From Frigoribacterium faeni (GTDB taxonomy: Bacteria > Actinomycetota > Actinomycetes > Actinomycetales > Microbacteriaceae): a stretch of DNA of 64,000 nucleotides. Numbering within the stretch: the first letter of the stretch is position 1; each line of letters opens with the position of its first letter. A model generated the notes under the pieces. The model made no database searches. It was not told where the DNA came from and saw only the letters and a list, made by a program, of their open reading frames with translations. Shown here piece by piece: positions 24,470-32,799 of the stretch. Location: assembly GCF_007988805.1 (NCBI RefSeq), contig NZ_BJUV01000018.1, forward strand, positions 1-64,000, read 5' to 3'. Both the position numbers and the translations under genes were made by a program.

Positions 24470-25408
24470 CTAGTCCGTTACCCGATCGTGCTCCTCGGGG
24501 TCCTCGCGTCCCTCGTCGGGGTCGCGCGGCACGACCAGCGGCGCCCCGCTCGTCGGGTCGGGGATGACGAGGGCGTCGAGGTCGAACGCCTCGTGGAGCA
24601 CCTCGGGCGTCAGCACCTCCCAGGGTGCGCCGTCCGCGAGGATCCGCCCACCGCCGGTCACGACGAGCCGGTCCGAGTACCGCGCCGCCAGCGTCAGGTC
24701 GTGCAGCACCATCACGACGGTCGCCCCGCGTCGGCGGTTGATCGACCGCACCAGTCGCAGGATGTCGAGCTGGTGGCTGAGATCGAGGAACGTCGTGGGC
24801 TCGTCGAGCAGGATCGTGTCGGCCTGCTGCGCGAGGACCAGGGCCAGCCAGGCGCGCTGCAGCTGCCCGCCCGACAGGGTCGCGACGTCCCGGTCGGCGA
24901 GGTCCGCGAGACCGGTCGCGGCGAGGGCCTCGTCGACGGCCGCGGCGTCGCCGACCGCCCAGGGGCGGAGCATGCTCTGGTGCGGATGGCGACCGCGGGA
25001 CGCCAGGTCGCGCACCGTCGTCGCCGAGGGGGTGAGCGGCTTCTGCGGCAGGATCGCGAGCCGACGCGCCACCTGGCGGGCGCTCCGACCGCGGATCGGC
25101 TCGCCGTCGAGCTCGACGACGCCCGCGCTCGGCGTGAGGAGCCGCCCGAACGCCTTGAGGATCGTCGACTTGCCGCTGCCGTTCGCCCCGATCAGCGTCG
25201 TCACGGTGCCGCGCTCGATGCGCAGGTCGAGCCCCTCGAAGATGGTCGAGCGCTCGTAGTCGAGCGTCACGCCGCGCAGCTCGAGCGCCGCCGAGCCCGG
25301 CGGAGCGGAGCCCGGCGAGGCGGTGGCCGACCCCGGCAGGGCGGCCGTCGACCGCGACCCCCGAGGAGGCGCGGCGCCGGGGGCGAGGGCGGGTCCGGTG
25401 GTGGTCAT
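24470..25408 (-). CDS. Iron-siderophore ABC transporter ATP-binding protein
   Basis: 312 residues. Walker A GANGSGKST (about 74-82), signature LSGGQLQR (about 181-188), Walker B TILLDEPTTFLDL (about 200) and switch His in VLHDLTLAA. The FepC/FhuC-like Q-loop is in ILPQKP. The first 40 residues are a Pro/Ser/Gly-rich extension not found in most homologues. ATG overlaps the stop of the upstream permease (ATGA), and the gene ends 11 bp before the DtxR/IdeR box of the binding-protein gene. Confidence 0.93.
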   Translation of the reverse strand: MTTTGPALAPGAAPPRGSRSTAALPGSATASPGSAPPGSAALELRGVTLDYERSTIFEGLDLRIERGTVTTLIGANGSGKSTILKAFGRLLTPSAGVVELDGEPIRGRSARQVARRLAILPQKPLTPSATTVRDLASRGRHPHQSMLRPWAVGDAAAVDEALAATGLADLADRDVATLSGGQLQRAWLALVLAQQADTILLDEPTTFLDLSHQLDILRLVRSINRRRGATVVMVLHDLTLAARYSDRLVVTGGGRILADGAPWEVLTPEVLHEAFDLDALVIPDPTSGAPLVVPRDPDEGREDPEEHDRVTD

Positions 25409-26529
25409 GCGCGTTCGTCCTTCCGATGACGGATCAGCAGCCAGATGAGGTACGGCGCCCCGATGATCGCCGTCAGGATGCCGACCGGCACCTCGCCCGG
25501 CAGCAGCGTGCGGGTCACGAGGTCGGCGCCGACGACGATGAGTCCGCCGATCACCGCCGAGCCGACCAGGGGCGGGCGGCCCGTGCCCGTCAGCCGCCGG
25601 GCCACCTGCGGCGCGACGAACGCGACGAACTCGAGCGGCCCGGCGGCCGAGACGGCACCCGCGGTGAGCAGCACGGCGCAGACCAGGACGGCGAGCCGGT
25701 GGCGCTGCACGGCGACGCCGAGGCCGGTCGAGAGGTCGTCGCCCAGCTGGCTGACGTCGAGCGCCCGCGTCTGCGTCGCCGCGAGCGGAGCGATCACGGC
25801 GAGGACGACGACGGCCGGCCAGACGCTCGACCACGACATCCCCGACAGGCTGCCGACCAGCCACTGCGTCGCGGCGGCGGCCTCGGTGATCTGGGCGCGG
25901 GCGACGAGGTAGCTGGTCAGCCCGCCGAGCGAGGCGGTCATGCCGATGCCGATCAGGATCAGCCGGTAGCTGTCGATACCGCCGCGCCAGGACAGGCCGT
26001 AGACGAGCGCCGATGTCACGAGCGCCCCGAGCACGGCCGCGACCGGCACGCCGAAGCTCAGCAGCCCGCCGGTGACGGCGTAGCCGCCGCCCGCCAGCAC
26101 GATCGCCGAGACCGCGCCGAGCCCGGCGCCCGAGGTGACGCCGAGGATGTCGGGCGTCGCGAGCGGGTTGCGGGCGAACGTCTGCGTCAGCGCCCCCGCC
26201 AGCCCGAGGCAGGCCCCCACGACCACGGCGCCGACCACGCGCGGCAGGCGGAGCTCGAGCACGATGAGCTCCTGTCCGGGGGTCCCGGCGCCGAGGAGGG
26301 TCCGCACGACGTCGGTCACGCCGAGCGACGACGACCCGGCCGAGACGGCCAGCACCGCGACGACGGCGAGCACCACGAGGGAGGCGCCGGTCGCGACCAC
26401 GAGACGGGTGCGGCGGGAGGTGCCGGGCGCGCCTCCTCGACTCCCCGCTCGTCTCGGCGGGCGGGCGTCGGGCCGCGACGGCGCGGTGTCGGGCGCCGGG
26501 CCGACGCCCGCGCGGACGGGCGCGCTCAC
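25405..26529 (-). CDS. Iron-siderophore ABC transporter permease 2
   Basis: 374 residues, FecCD family, about ten membrane helices. Family motifs RLPRVVGAVVVGACLGLAGA (about 94-113), FARNPLATPDILGVTSGA (about 117-134) and the C-terminal EAA-like region GEVPVGILTAIIGAPYLIWLL (about 345) are clear. GTG overlaps the end of permease 1 (GTGA). A 45-residue Arg/Pro-rich N-terminal extension precedes the first helix. Confidence 0.92.
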   Translation of the reverse strand: MSAPVRAGVGPAPDTAPSRPDARPPRRAGSRGGAPGTSRRTRLVVATGASLVVLAVVAVLAVSAGSSSLGVTDVVRTLLGAGTPGQELIVLELRLPRVVGAVVVGACLGLAGALTQTFARNPLATPDILGVTSGAGLGAVSAIVLAGGGYAVTGGLLSFGVPVAAVLGALVTSALVYGLSWRGGIDSYRLILIGIGMTASLGGLTSYLVARAQITEAAAATQWLVGSLSGMSWSSVWPAVVVLAVIAPLAATQTRALDVSQLGDDLSTGLGVAVQRHRLAVLVCAVLLTAGAVSAAGPLEFVAFVAPQVARRLTGTGRPPLVGSAVIGGLIVVGADLVTRTLLPGEVPVGILTAIIGAPYLIWLLIRHRKDERA

Positions 26530-27692
26530 AGGGCGGCCAGCCTGCCGCGGCGGACGATCGAGACGAACACGGCCCCGCCGAGCACCGTCAGCACGACGCC
26601 CACCGACACCTCGGCGTTGCCGCCGATCAACCGACCGACCACGTCGCAGGCCAGCAGCACGACCGCGCCGACCAGGGCCGAGGCCGGCAGCAGGCGGTGG
26701 TGGTCGCCCCCGACGAGGGAGCGGGCGATGTGCGGGGCGGTCAGCCCGACGAAGCCGATCGGCCCGCTGAGGGCGACCGCGGCGGCGGTGAGCAGCGTGA
26801 TCGCGCCGAGGCCGACGAGCCGGGCGCGCAGCAGGCTCTCGCCGAGGCCGCGAGCCAGCTCGGCGCCCAGCGCGAGCGTGTTGAGCGACCGGGTGTTGAG
26901 CGCCGCGAGCAGCAGCCCGACGAGGGCGAACGGCAGCGCCGCCGCCAGCCCGTCGAGCGATCGGCCCGACAGCGAGCCGACCACCCAGATGCGGTACGCC
27001 GCGAGCGTCGACTCGTCGGACAGCACGAGGTACGAGGTGGCCGCCACGAGGAACGCCGAGACGGCCGATCCGGCGATGGCCAGCGGGACCGGGCTGGCGA
27101 GCCCGCGGCCGAGCGCCGCCACGGTGAAGACGACGACGCTGGCGACGACCGCGCCGATGAGCGCGAGCCACAGGGTGGTCAGCACCGAGCTGGTGCCGAG
27201 CACGTAGACGCCGACGACGACGGCCAGGGAGGCGCCGGCCGAGACCCCGAAGAGGCCCGGGTCGGCGAGGGGGTTGCGCGTCTGACCCTGCATCACGGCG
27301 CCGGCGACGCCGAGGCAGCAGCCGACGAAGACCCCGAGCACGGTGCGCGGCACCCGCGAGCCCCAGACGATCGCGTCGACGTCGCGCGCCGGATCGATCA
27401 GGTTGGCCAGCACGGTGCCGAGCGGGAGGAGGTTGCTGCCGAGCGCGAGGCTCGCGGCGACCGTCGCGAGGAGGGCGACGGCGAGTGCCGCGAGGGCGAG
27501 CACGCCCCGGGAGCGCGGTGCGAGGCTCCCGTGCACGCGGGATCGGGCCTGCACGGGGGCGCCCTCGGCGCCTCGGGCGCCTGGGGTGACGGCGGCGCCC
27601 GCGGGGGTGCCGGCGGCGCCTGCGGCGCCTGGGGTACCGGGGTCGCCGGGGGCGCCGGTCGGGTGCGCGGGTGCGGGAGCCGTACGAGTCAC
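26526..27692 (-). CDS. Iron-siderophore ABC transporter permease 1
   Basis: 388 residues, FecCD family, with RVPRTVLGVFVGCCLGVAGA (about 112-131), TRNPLADPGLFGVSAGASLA and a C-terminal GNAEVSVGVVLTVLGGAVFV. An Ala/Gly/Pro-rich cytoplasmic extension of about 60 residues opens the protein. The GTG start is six bases after TACGCT, which is embedded in a DtxR/IdeR box (27697-27715). It is the first gene of the permease-permease-ATPase operon and pairs with permease 2 as a heterodimer. Confidence 0.92.
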   Translation of the reverse strand: MTRTAPAPAHPTGAPGDPGTPGAAGAAGTPAGAAVTPGARGAEGAPVQARSRVHGSLAPRSRGVLALAALAVALLATVAASLALGSNLLPLGTVLANLIDPARDVDAIVWGSRVPRTVLGVFVGCCLGVAGAVMQGQTRNPLADPGLFGVSAGASLAVVVGVYVLGTSSVLTTLWLALIGAVVASVVVFTVAALGRGLASPVPLAIAGSAVSAFLVAATSYLVLSDESTLAAYRIWVVGSLSGRSLDGLAAALPFALVGLLLAALNTRSLNTLALGAELARGLGESLLRARLVGLGAITLLTAAAVALSGPIGFVGLTAPHIARSLVGGDHHRLLPASALVGAVVLLACDVVGRLIGGNAEVSVGVVLTVLGGAVFVSIVRRGRLAAL

Positions 27693-27696
27693 GAGG

Positions 27697-27715
27697 TTAG
27701 CGTAGCCTCACCTAA
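27697..27715 (-). promoter_or_regulatory. DtxR/IdeR iron box of the siderophore permease operon
   Basis: On the minus strand TTAGGTGAGGCTACGCTAA matches the TTAGGTTAGGCTAACCTAA consensus at 16 of 19 positions. The leaderless -10 TACGCT lies within the box, four bases before the GTG is reached. This is the same arrangement as at 24441-24459. Confidence 0.88.
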
Positions 27716-27772
27716 CCTCCGGGGCCAGCGCCCATCGCGAGCCGGGTCGCCGTCTCGCGTCGGCCTGGACCT

Positions 27773-27828
27773 CGAGTGGTCAGAAGATGCTCTTCGCGCG
27801 ACGACGAAGAGCATCTTCTGACCACTCG
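27773..27828. repeat. 56-bp palindromic element, copy B
   Basis: Arm CGAGTGGTCAGAAGATGCTC with matching right arm; position 10 is A here, paired with T, whereas copy A has G paired with C. It lies 50 bp after the stop of the ferredoxin gene, and a GCGCGG-rich stretch runs from 27830 up to the ferredoxin stop. Confidence 0.9.
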
Positions 27829-27878
27829 ACGCGCGGGCGCGGGCGCGGGCGCGAGCGGGCGCGAACGGACGCGGGCGC

Positions 27879-28148
27879 TCAGCGCAGACGGAGCGCCTGG
27901 CGGGGGCAGAGCGCGACGGCGTCGCGGGCCGCGGCGTCGGCCCCGTCCGGGATCAGCACGTCCGAGCGCGACCCGGCCGCCTGTCGCGCCGCCACGGGAT
28001 ACCCCCACTCGTCACGCACGAGCACCTCGGCCAGCAGCTCGGTGCAGAGCCCCCGCCCGTCGCAGCGGGTCCAGTCGATGTGCAGGGTCCGGGAGGCGCG
28101 GGCCGGGTCGCCGCGCCGCCCCACCGAGCCGAGGTTCACGGCGCTCAT
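27879..28148 (-). CDS. Ferredoxin with three cluster cysteines
   Basis: 89 residues. CDGRGLC (Cys 29 and 35) and the distal LCPRQAL motif (Cys about 82) give only three cysteines, which indicates a 3Fe-4S cluster as in actinobacterial P450-type ferredoxins. The ATG overlaps the stop of the NuoF-like gene (ATGA), so it is probably the electron carrier for that flavoprotein. It is the last gene of an operon that also contains a haem-b membrane protein and ApbE. Confidence 0.88.
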   Translation of the reverse strand: MSAVNLGSVGRRGDPARASRTLHIDWTRCDGRGLCTELLAEVLVRDEWGYPVAARQAAGSRSDVLIPDGADAAARDAVALCPRQALRLR

Positions 28149-29800
28149 GATCGGGCTCCCGCCACGGGAGCGTGTCCGGCCGGGCCGCGATCGCCGAGGC
28201 CGCGCTCGGCGACACCGCGCTCCGCGGAAGCCCGCTCCACGACGCCGCGATCGCCGAGGCCCCGCTCCGCGGCACCGTGCTCCCCGGAACCCCGCTCCGC
28301 GGCACCGTGCTCCCCAGAACCCCGCTCCGCGGCACCGTGCTCCCCGGAACCCCGCTCCGCGACACCCCGCTCCGCGACACCCCGCTCCGCGAGACAGCGC
28401 CCGGCGAGGTGCGCCTGGACGTCGTCGGCGAAGACCGTCAGCGAGCTCAACACGAGTCGTGCGGTGCCGTCGGGGTGATGGCACGACCCGCGGCCGGCGA
28501 CGAGGTCGGCCAGGCGGGCGACCTCGGCCGGCAGCCAGGCGGCGGGCTCCCGTCGCGCCAGTCGGCCGAGCACGTCGGCCAGGCGGGGCAGACCGTTGAG
28601 GCAGGGGCCGCACTGCCGCGCCGACTGGCCGGCGAGGTACGACGCGATGCCGGCCGCCGCCTCCAGCCCGCACTGATCGATGCGGATCGCGTGCACGATG
28701 CCCGCACCGGGGGCGGCGCCGTACGGCGCGAGCGCCTCCCGGGTGAACGGCACGTCGAGCGCCGAGGCCGGCAGCCAGGCTCCGTGGAACCCGCCCACCA
28801 GCACCGCCCTCAGCCCGTCGGGGTCGATGCCGGCGGCCGCCACGATGCGGCGGAGGCTCAGGGAGCCGGTCACCTCGAAGACCTGACCGGCGGGGGCGAC
28901 GGGCACCGCGCCTCCCGGGCTCGCGGGCGCACGGCCGTCACCGCCGCTCACGGTGACGAGGCGGGTCCCCGGATCGTCCGAGGGTCCGATCGAGCGCCAC
29001 CAGGCCGCGCCGAACCGCGCGATGAGGGCGACGTGCGCGAGAGTCTCGACGTTCTGCACCAGGGTCGGCCGGCCGTGCGCGCCGCTGACCGCGAGGCGCT
29101 GCACCCGGTCGGCCGGCAGCGCGGGGCGACCCTCGACGGCCGCGACCGCGGCGCTGGCCTCGCCCGAGAGGAACGTCTCGGGCGCCTCCACCAGCCGCAC
29201 GAGCAGCGCCGACGCGGCCCGACGTCCGTCCCGGGTGGGCCAACCCGGTCGTCGGGGCCCGCGCCTCCCGGGGGCCCGCTCGTCGAGTCGGACGTCGTCG
29301 CGCTCGGCGACCGCACGGGCGAACGAGGGCAGGAGGCGCGCGGTCGTGTACAGGACGATCTCACCCGACCCGATGGTCGCGGCCGCCAGGACGGCGCCGT
29401 CGATCACGAGGTGCGGGGCGTGCTCGATCAGCGTCGCGTCCTTGCCGCTCAGGGGCTCGCCCTCGGCGCCGTTCGCGACGACGAGCGGCGAGCCCGACCC
29501 GGTACGGGCGGCGCCGGCACGGGCGGACGAGGTGCGGGTCGCGGCGTCGCGGGTGGCGGCGACCTTGCGCCAGAGGGCGACGTGCGCTCCCCCGCGGCCG
29601 TCGAGGCCCGAGGTCTCGAGCTCGGCGAGCAGCCCGGGGCCGGCGAGCGCCCACGGCACCGGGCCGAGCGTGGCGAGGTGCGTCGCGAGGTCGGCCGCGG
29701 GTGCGGCGAAGAGCCGGCGGGCGCCGAGCGGCGGGGTGACCGGCACCGCACGGCCGGGGGTGCCGGAGGTGGAGGCGCGGGGGGACTCGAGGATCGTCAT
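28145..29800 (-). CDS. NuoF-like NADH dehydrogenase/SLBB iron-sulfur protein with repeat tail
   Basis: 551 residues. Residues 40-300 carry the NuoF-like FMN/NADH fold (SGLDGRGGAHVALWRKV, VVANGAEGEPLSGKD). An SLBB-like domain follows, then a 4Fe-4S segment (GQSARQCGPCLNGLP, CGxC, with a later GSCHHPDG). The last 80 residues are low-complexity AERGV/GEHGA repeats with no counterpart in NuoF. The protein should pass electrons between NADH and the neighbouring ferredoxin or membrane haem protein. The ATG overlaps the stop of the upstream gene (ATGA). It is isolated from any nuo operon. Confidence 0.85.
   Translation of the reverse strand: MTILESPRASTSGTPGRAVPVTPPLGARRLFAAPAADLATHLATLGPVPWALAGPGLLAELETSGLDGRGGAHVALWRKVAATRDAATRTSSARAGAARTGSGSPLVVANGAEGEPLSGKDATLIEHAPHLVIDGAVLAAATIGSGEIVLYTTARLLPSFARAVAERDDVRLDERAPGRRGPRRPGWPTRDGRRAASALLVRLVEAPETFLSGEASAAVAAVEGRPALPADRVQRLAVSGAHGRPTLVQNVETLAHVALIARFGAAWWRSIGPSDDPGTRLVTVSGGDGRAPASPGGAVPVAPAGQVFEVTGSLSLRRIVAAAGIDPDGLRAVLVGGFHGAWLPASALDVPFTREALAPYGAAPGAGIVHAIRIDQCGLEAAAGIASYLAGQSARQCGPCLNGLPRLADVLGRLARREPAAWLPAEVARLADLVAGRGSCHHPDGTARLVLSSLTVFADDVQAHLAGRCLAERGVAERGVAERGSGEHGAAERGSGEHGAAERGSGEHGAAERGLGDRGVVERASAERGVAERGLGDRGPAGHAPVAGARS
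28260..28349. repeat. Three tandem 30-bp repeats coding for a decapeptide
   Basis: Units 28260-28289, 28290-28319 and 28320-28349 differ by one base and encode GSGEHGAAER-type decapeptides in the tail of the NuoF-like protein. Shorter AERGV units flank them. Length is a multiple of three, so copy-number change keeps the frame. Confidence 0.9.
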
Positions 29801-30369
29801 GAGACCTTCTCCTTGACGCGGTGAGGCAGACGGACACCGCTGTACTCGACGGACCGCGAGGTGAGACGCCACACCACGGCGGCGACGACCGCTGCGGTGC
29901 AGACCCCCGCGAGGGTGAGGAACCAGGCCGACCTGCCGTCGGTGCCGGTCCCGACGGCGTGGGCGACGGCGATCGGCCAGAGCACGTACGTGCCCCAGTG
30001 GACGACCCGGAACACCCGGCGGCCCACGACGTTGCGCAGCATTCCCGTCACGGCCACGGCGAGGACGAGATCGAAGGCGAGCGTCCCGAGGCCCTGCCAG
30101 AACGGCTGGTACGCGGCGACGAACGGGAGCACCGTGTCGACGAGGCGCAGCTGCGCGTACGAGTCGAAGAACAGCGACACGATGTGGATCAGCAGGAACA
30201 CCGTGGCCGTGAGCGACACGTCGCGGTGCACGAGGGTCACCGCGAAGCGCGGGAGACCCGGCAGCGGGCGGCCCGAGCGGGTCAGGACGCCGAGCACGAT
30301 CGAGACCGTGAAGAGGACGAGCGCGGCGACGCCGGTGCCCCGGCCGAGCGCCCAGAGCGCGGTGTCCAT
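29797..30369 (-). CDS. Ferric-reductase-like haem-b transmembrane protein
   Basis: 190 residues, about five membrane helices. Histidines in TLVHRDVSL, LLIHIVSLF, RVVHWGTYV and AVAHAVGTG are placed as haem-b ligands in ferric reductase-like domains (MsrQ/Nox type). It has no flavin or NADH domain of its own, so it needs a partner to feed electrons, plausibly the adjacent NuoF-like/ferredoxin pair. Its ATG overlaps the ApbE stop by one base (TGATG). Confidence 0.85.
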   Translation of the reverse strand: MDTALWALGRGTGVAALVLFTVSIVLGVLTRSGRPLPGLPRFAVTLVHRDVSLTATVFLLIHIVSLFFDSYAQLRLVDTVLPFVAAYQPFWQGLGTLAFDLVLAVAVTGMLRNVVGRRVFRVVHWGTYVLWPIAVAHAVGTGTDGRSAWFLTLAGVCTAAVVAAVVWRLTSRSVEYSGVRLPHRVKEKVS

Positions 30370-31394
30370 CAGCGGGCCGCCGTCGGTGCGGCGGCGGGCT
30401 CGGCGGGCCAGGCGCCGGTGGTCACGACGCGGCCGCGGCTGTCGACCAGTCGTGCGGAGACGCCGTGCTCGCGCAGCCACGGGACGGCCCGGAGGCCCCG
30501 CACGACGGCGGCCGTCGAGAACGTGTTGGCGACGAGACAGCTCGGCGCGGCGACGCTGACGCTGCGCCAGACCGGTGCCGCCGGCACACCCCAACGCGGA
30601 TCGAGGATGTGGTGCACCGGACGCCCGCCGCTGACCCACCGCCGCTTCTGCGTGCTCGAGGTCGCGACGGCGTGCCCCGAGGGGATCGCCACGTGCGCCT
30701 CCGGGTCGGCGGGCAGGTCGCGGACGGTGATCTCCCAGGCGCGCGAGGCCGGTCCCGCCGCGGTGCCGGGCCGCGCTGCGGTGCCGGGACCCGCGGTGGC
30801 GCCGGGACCCGCTGTGGCGATGTCCCCGCCGAGCGAGACGAGCACGCCGCAGCCGAGCTCGGTGAGGACGCGTGCGGCGATCAGGTCGGCGGCCACGGCC
30901 TTGGCGGTCGCGCCGAGGTCGAGACGCACGCCGGCCGGCACGGTCAGGAGGCGCCCGCGCAGTCGCACCTGCCGCCAGACGTCGCCCCGGTGCCGCCCGG
31001 TCGCGAGGGTGACGCCCTCGGTGAGGGTGCCGGCCTCCGGCTCGGCCGTGTTCCACGGGGTGTCGTCGCCGGCCGCGAGACCGAGGTCCGCGAGCTCGGC
31101 GCCGAGGGTCGGGTCGACGTCGCCCGCGCTCATCTCGGCCGCGTCGAGCGCGGAGCCGACGAGCAGGGCGAGCAGCTCGCTCACGACCACGCCCTCGGGC
31201 AGCCGGTCGGCGAGACGCGAGAGCTCGGACTCGGTCGAGAAGCGGTCGCACGCGGCGGCCACGCGGTCGGTGATCTCGTCGGCGATCGAGGAGGCGCGGT
31301 CGAGCATCGCCGCGTCGGTCACCACGAGTCGCGCGGTCGTCGTCCAGACGGTCCAGTCGCGCGAGGCCGCGGCGGTCGTGGTCGTGGTCGTCAT
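30369..31394 (-). CDS. apbE: ApbE family FAD:protein FMN transferase
   Basis: 341 residues. ApbE motifs: DRFSTESELSRL (about 49-60), the nucleotide-binding LDLGATAKAVAADLI (about 166-180, with Ala where most have Gly) and HHILDPRWGVP (about 267). Members attach FMN covalently to Thr/Ser of extracytoplasmic proteins. There is no evident N-terminal signal or lipobox, so it may act in the cytoplasm or be exported by another route. Residues 198-218 contain a GP/GTAA low-complexity stretch. It lies four bases after the Ser/Thr-rich protein gene. Confidence 0.87.
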   Translation of the reverse strand: MTTTTTTAAASRDWTVWTTTARLVVTDAAMLDRASSIADEITDRVAAACDRFSTESELSRLADRLPEGVVVSELLALLVGSALDAAEMSAGDVDPTLGAELADLGLAAGDDTPWNTAEPEAGTLTEGVTLATGRHRGDVWRQVRLRGRLLTVPAGVRLDLGATAKAVAADLIAARVLTELGCGVLVSLGGDIATAGPGATAGPGTAARPGTAAGPASRAWEITVRDLPADPEAHVAIPSGHAVATSSTQKRRWVSGGRPVHHILDPRWGVPAAPVWRSVSVAAPSCLVANTFSTAAVVRGLRAVPWLREHGVSARLVDSRGRVVTTGAWPAEPAAAPTAAR

Positions 31395-31398
31395 GAGG

Positions 31399-31752
31399 TC
31401 ACGACCCCGAGCTCGTCGCGTCGGAACCGCCGCCGGTGCTCGGCTGCACCGAGGTGCCGCTGCCGCTCGAGCTGCCCGAGTCGCTGCTCGTACCCGAGTC
31501 GCTGCTCGTGCCCGAGTCGCTGCTCGTGCCGGAACCGCTGCTGCTCGTGCCCGTCTCGCTGCTCGTGCCGGAGCTCGCGTCTGCGGCACCCGAGCCGGTC
31601 GAGGTGCTGGTCGACGAGCCCGCCGTCGAGTCGGCGTCCTGCCCGGCGACCCAGAGGGCCCCGCCCGTGGCTGCCGTGATGACGAGGGCCGAGGCCCCGA
31701 CGGCGACGGTGACGCCGCGTGCGCGGCGTCGTCCTGACGTTCTGTTGTCCAT
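31399..31752 (-). CDS. Ser/Thr/Gly-rich membrane-anchored protein before apbE
   Basis: 117 residues: cytoplasmic basic start (MDNRTSGRRRARG), one membrane helix (about 15-36) and an extracytoplasmic tail made almost only of Ser, Thr, Gly and Asp, including the hexapeptide GTSSDS in tandem. No FMN_bind domain or canonical [S/T]GA[S/T] acceptor motif is visible. It is first in the operon, four bases before apbE, the position usually held by the flavinylated acceptor. A structural tether or unusual acceptor are both possible. Confidence 0.7.
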   Translation of the reverse strand: MDNRTSGRRRARGVTVAVGASALVITAATGGALWVAGQDADSTAGSSTSTSTGSGAADASSGTSSETGTSSSGSGTSSDSGTSSDSGTSSDSGSSSGSGTSVQPSTGGGSDATSSGS

Positions 31753-31872
31753 GGGGCCTCCGGTCGATGTGGAGTCGAGCATCCCTCCCCGACCTCGCAG
31801 CACCCTTTCGGCCGTCTATGAGAACGCCATGCGCCTCCTCCGCCTCACCTCCACGTCGAGCCCGCCCCGCAT

Positions 31873-31928
31873 CGAGTGGTCAGAAGATGCTCGTCATCCG
31901 CGGATGACGAGCATCTTCAGACCACTCG
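31873..31928. repeat. 56-bp palindromic element, copy C
   Basis: The most symmetrical copy: both arms run CGAGTGGTC, one unpaired base (A opposite A), then GAAGATGCTCGTCATCCG up to the centre CCG/CGG. The inner half differs from the other copies yet remains self-complementary. It lies 118 bp after the CDP-alcohol transferase stop. Confidence 0.92.
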
Positions 31929-31948
31929 ACGCGCTGGACGGGCGCGAG

Positions 31949-32032
31949 CCAGCGCGAGCGAACGTGAGCGCGCGAGCTAGCGCGAGCGAACGAGAGCGCG
32001 CAAGCTAGCGCGAGCGAGCGTGCGAGAGCGAG
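31949..32032. repeat. Three imperfect 28-bp tandem repeats
   Basis: Units 31949-31976, 31977-32004 and 32005-32032 share the core AGCGCGAGCGA and lie 20 bp beyond palindrome C, between it and the CDP-alcohol transferase stop. Confidence 0.85.
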
Positions 32033-32046
32033 CGCTCTCGCGCGCG

Positions 32047-32682
32047 CTACCCCTTGTCGTCGACGCGCCCGGCGCGGCGAGCGCGCAGCCGACGCGTCAG
32101 CCCGACGGCGTACACGACCGCGGCGACGTAGTGGCCGATCAACCCGACGACGAGCACGACGTAGCTGATCAGCGCGGCACCCTGCCCGACGGCCTCGAGC
32201 CCGTCCGCTCCGGACGAACGCCCCTGGCTGATCATCGCCACGCCGACGAGCAGCAGGAGCAGCCCCGTGAAGATGAAGGCCGTCCGGACCTTGCCGATCC
32301 AGGTCACCGGGAACGACGCTCCGCCGAAGGCGACCAGCGACACGAGGCTCAACACGACGTCGGGCAGCAGGATCAGCACGAACACCGGCCAGGTGAGCAG
32401 GCCGCCGAGCGCGAAGGCCGCGACGACGGCGATCACGGTCAGCCGGTCGGCCACCGGGTCGAGCCACTTGCCCAGCTCGGAGATAGCTCCCGTGCGCCGG
32501 GCCACGAAGCCGTCGACGAAATCGGTGAGGAACACGACGGCGATGACCACCATCGACGACCAGTAGTGCTCGTCGACGATCAGCACGATGAAGACCGGCA
32601 GCAGCACGAGCCGGAGGAGCGTGATCGCGTTCGGCACGGTCCGCCACTCGTCCTGGCGGAACAGTCGGTCGACGAGCGTCAC
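32047..32682 (-). CDS. CDP-alcohol phosphatidyltransferase
   Basis: 211 residues with about six membrane helices. The catalytic signature is complete: TDFVDGFVARRTGAISELGK followed by WLDPVADRL (D-G-x2-A-R-x8-G-x3-D-x3-D, about 53-79). It transfers a phosphatidyl group from CDP-diacylglycerol to an alcohol in the membrane; the acceptor (glycerol phosphate, phosphatidylglycerol or inositol phosphate) cannot be read from sequence. The GTG start follows GAGAGGA. Confidence 0.9.
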   Translation of the reverse strand: MTLVDRLFRQDEWRTVPNAITLLRLVLLPVFIVLIVDEHYWSSMVVIAVVFLTDFVDGFVARRTGAISELGKWLDPVADRLTVIAVVAAFALGGLLTWPVFVLILLPDVVLSLVSLVAFGGASFPVTWIGKVRTAFIFTGLLLLLVGVAMISQGRSSGADGLEAVGQGAALISYVVLVVGLIGHYVAAVVYAVGLTRRLRARRAGRVDDKG

Positions 32683-32749
32683 GCGGCGTCCTCTCGGGCT
32701 GACGTCGTCTCGGCCGACGACGGTCTCAGTGGGTCGATCTTACGGGGCC

Positions 32750-32768
32750 GACCCGCGCCTCCTCGGCT
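32750..32768. repeat. Dispersed word GACCCGCGCCTCCTCGGCT, intergenic copy 2
   Basis: Identical to the 19-mers at 5063-5081 and 36325-36343. It lies between the septum-formation-like gene and the CDP-alcohol transferase gene. Confidence 0.75.
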
Positions 32769-32799
32769 GCCCTCGGGCGGACCCGGCCGGCCCGGCCGG

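Larger units (their letters stand above)
31753..32046. other. Intergenic region with palindrome C and 28-bp tandem repeats
   Basis: This 294-bp stretch holds the presumed promoter of the Ser/Thr-rich/ApbE operon, the 56-bp palindrome (31873-31928) and GC-rich tandem repeats (31949-32032), but no convincing gene. Confidence 0.6.
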
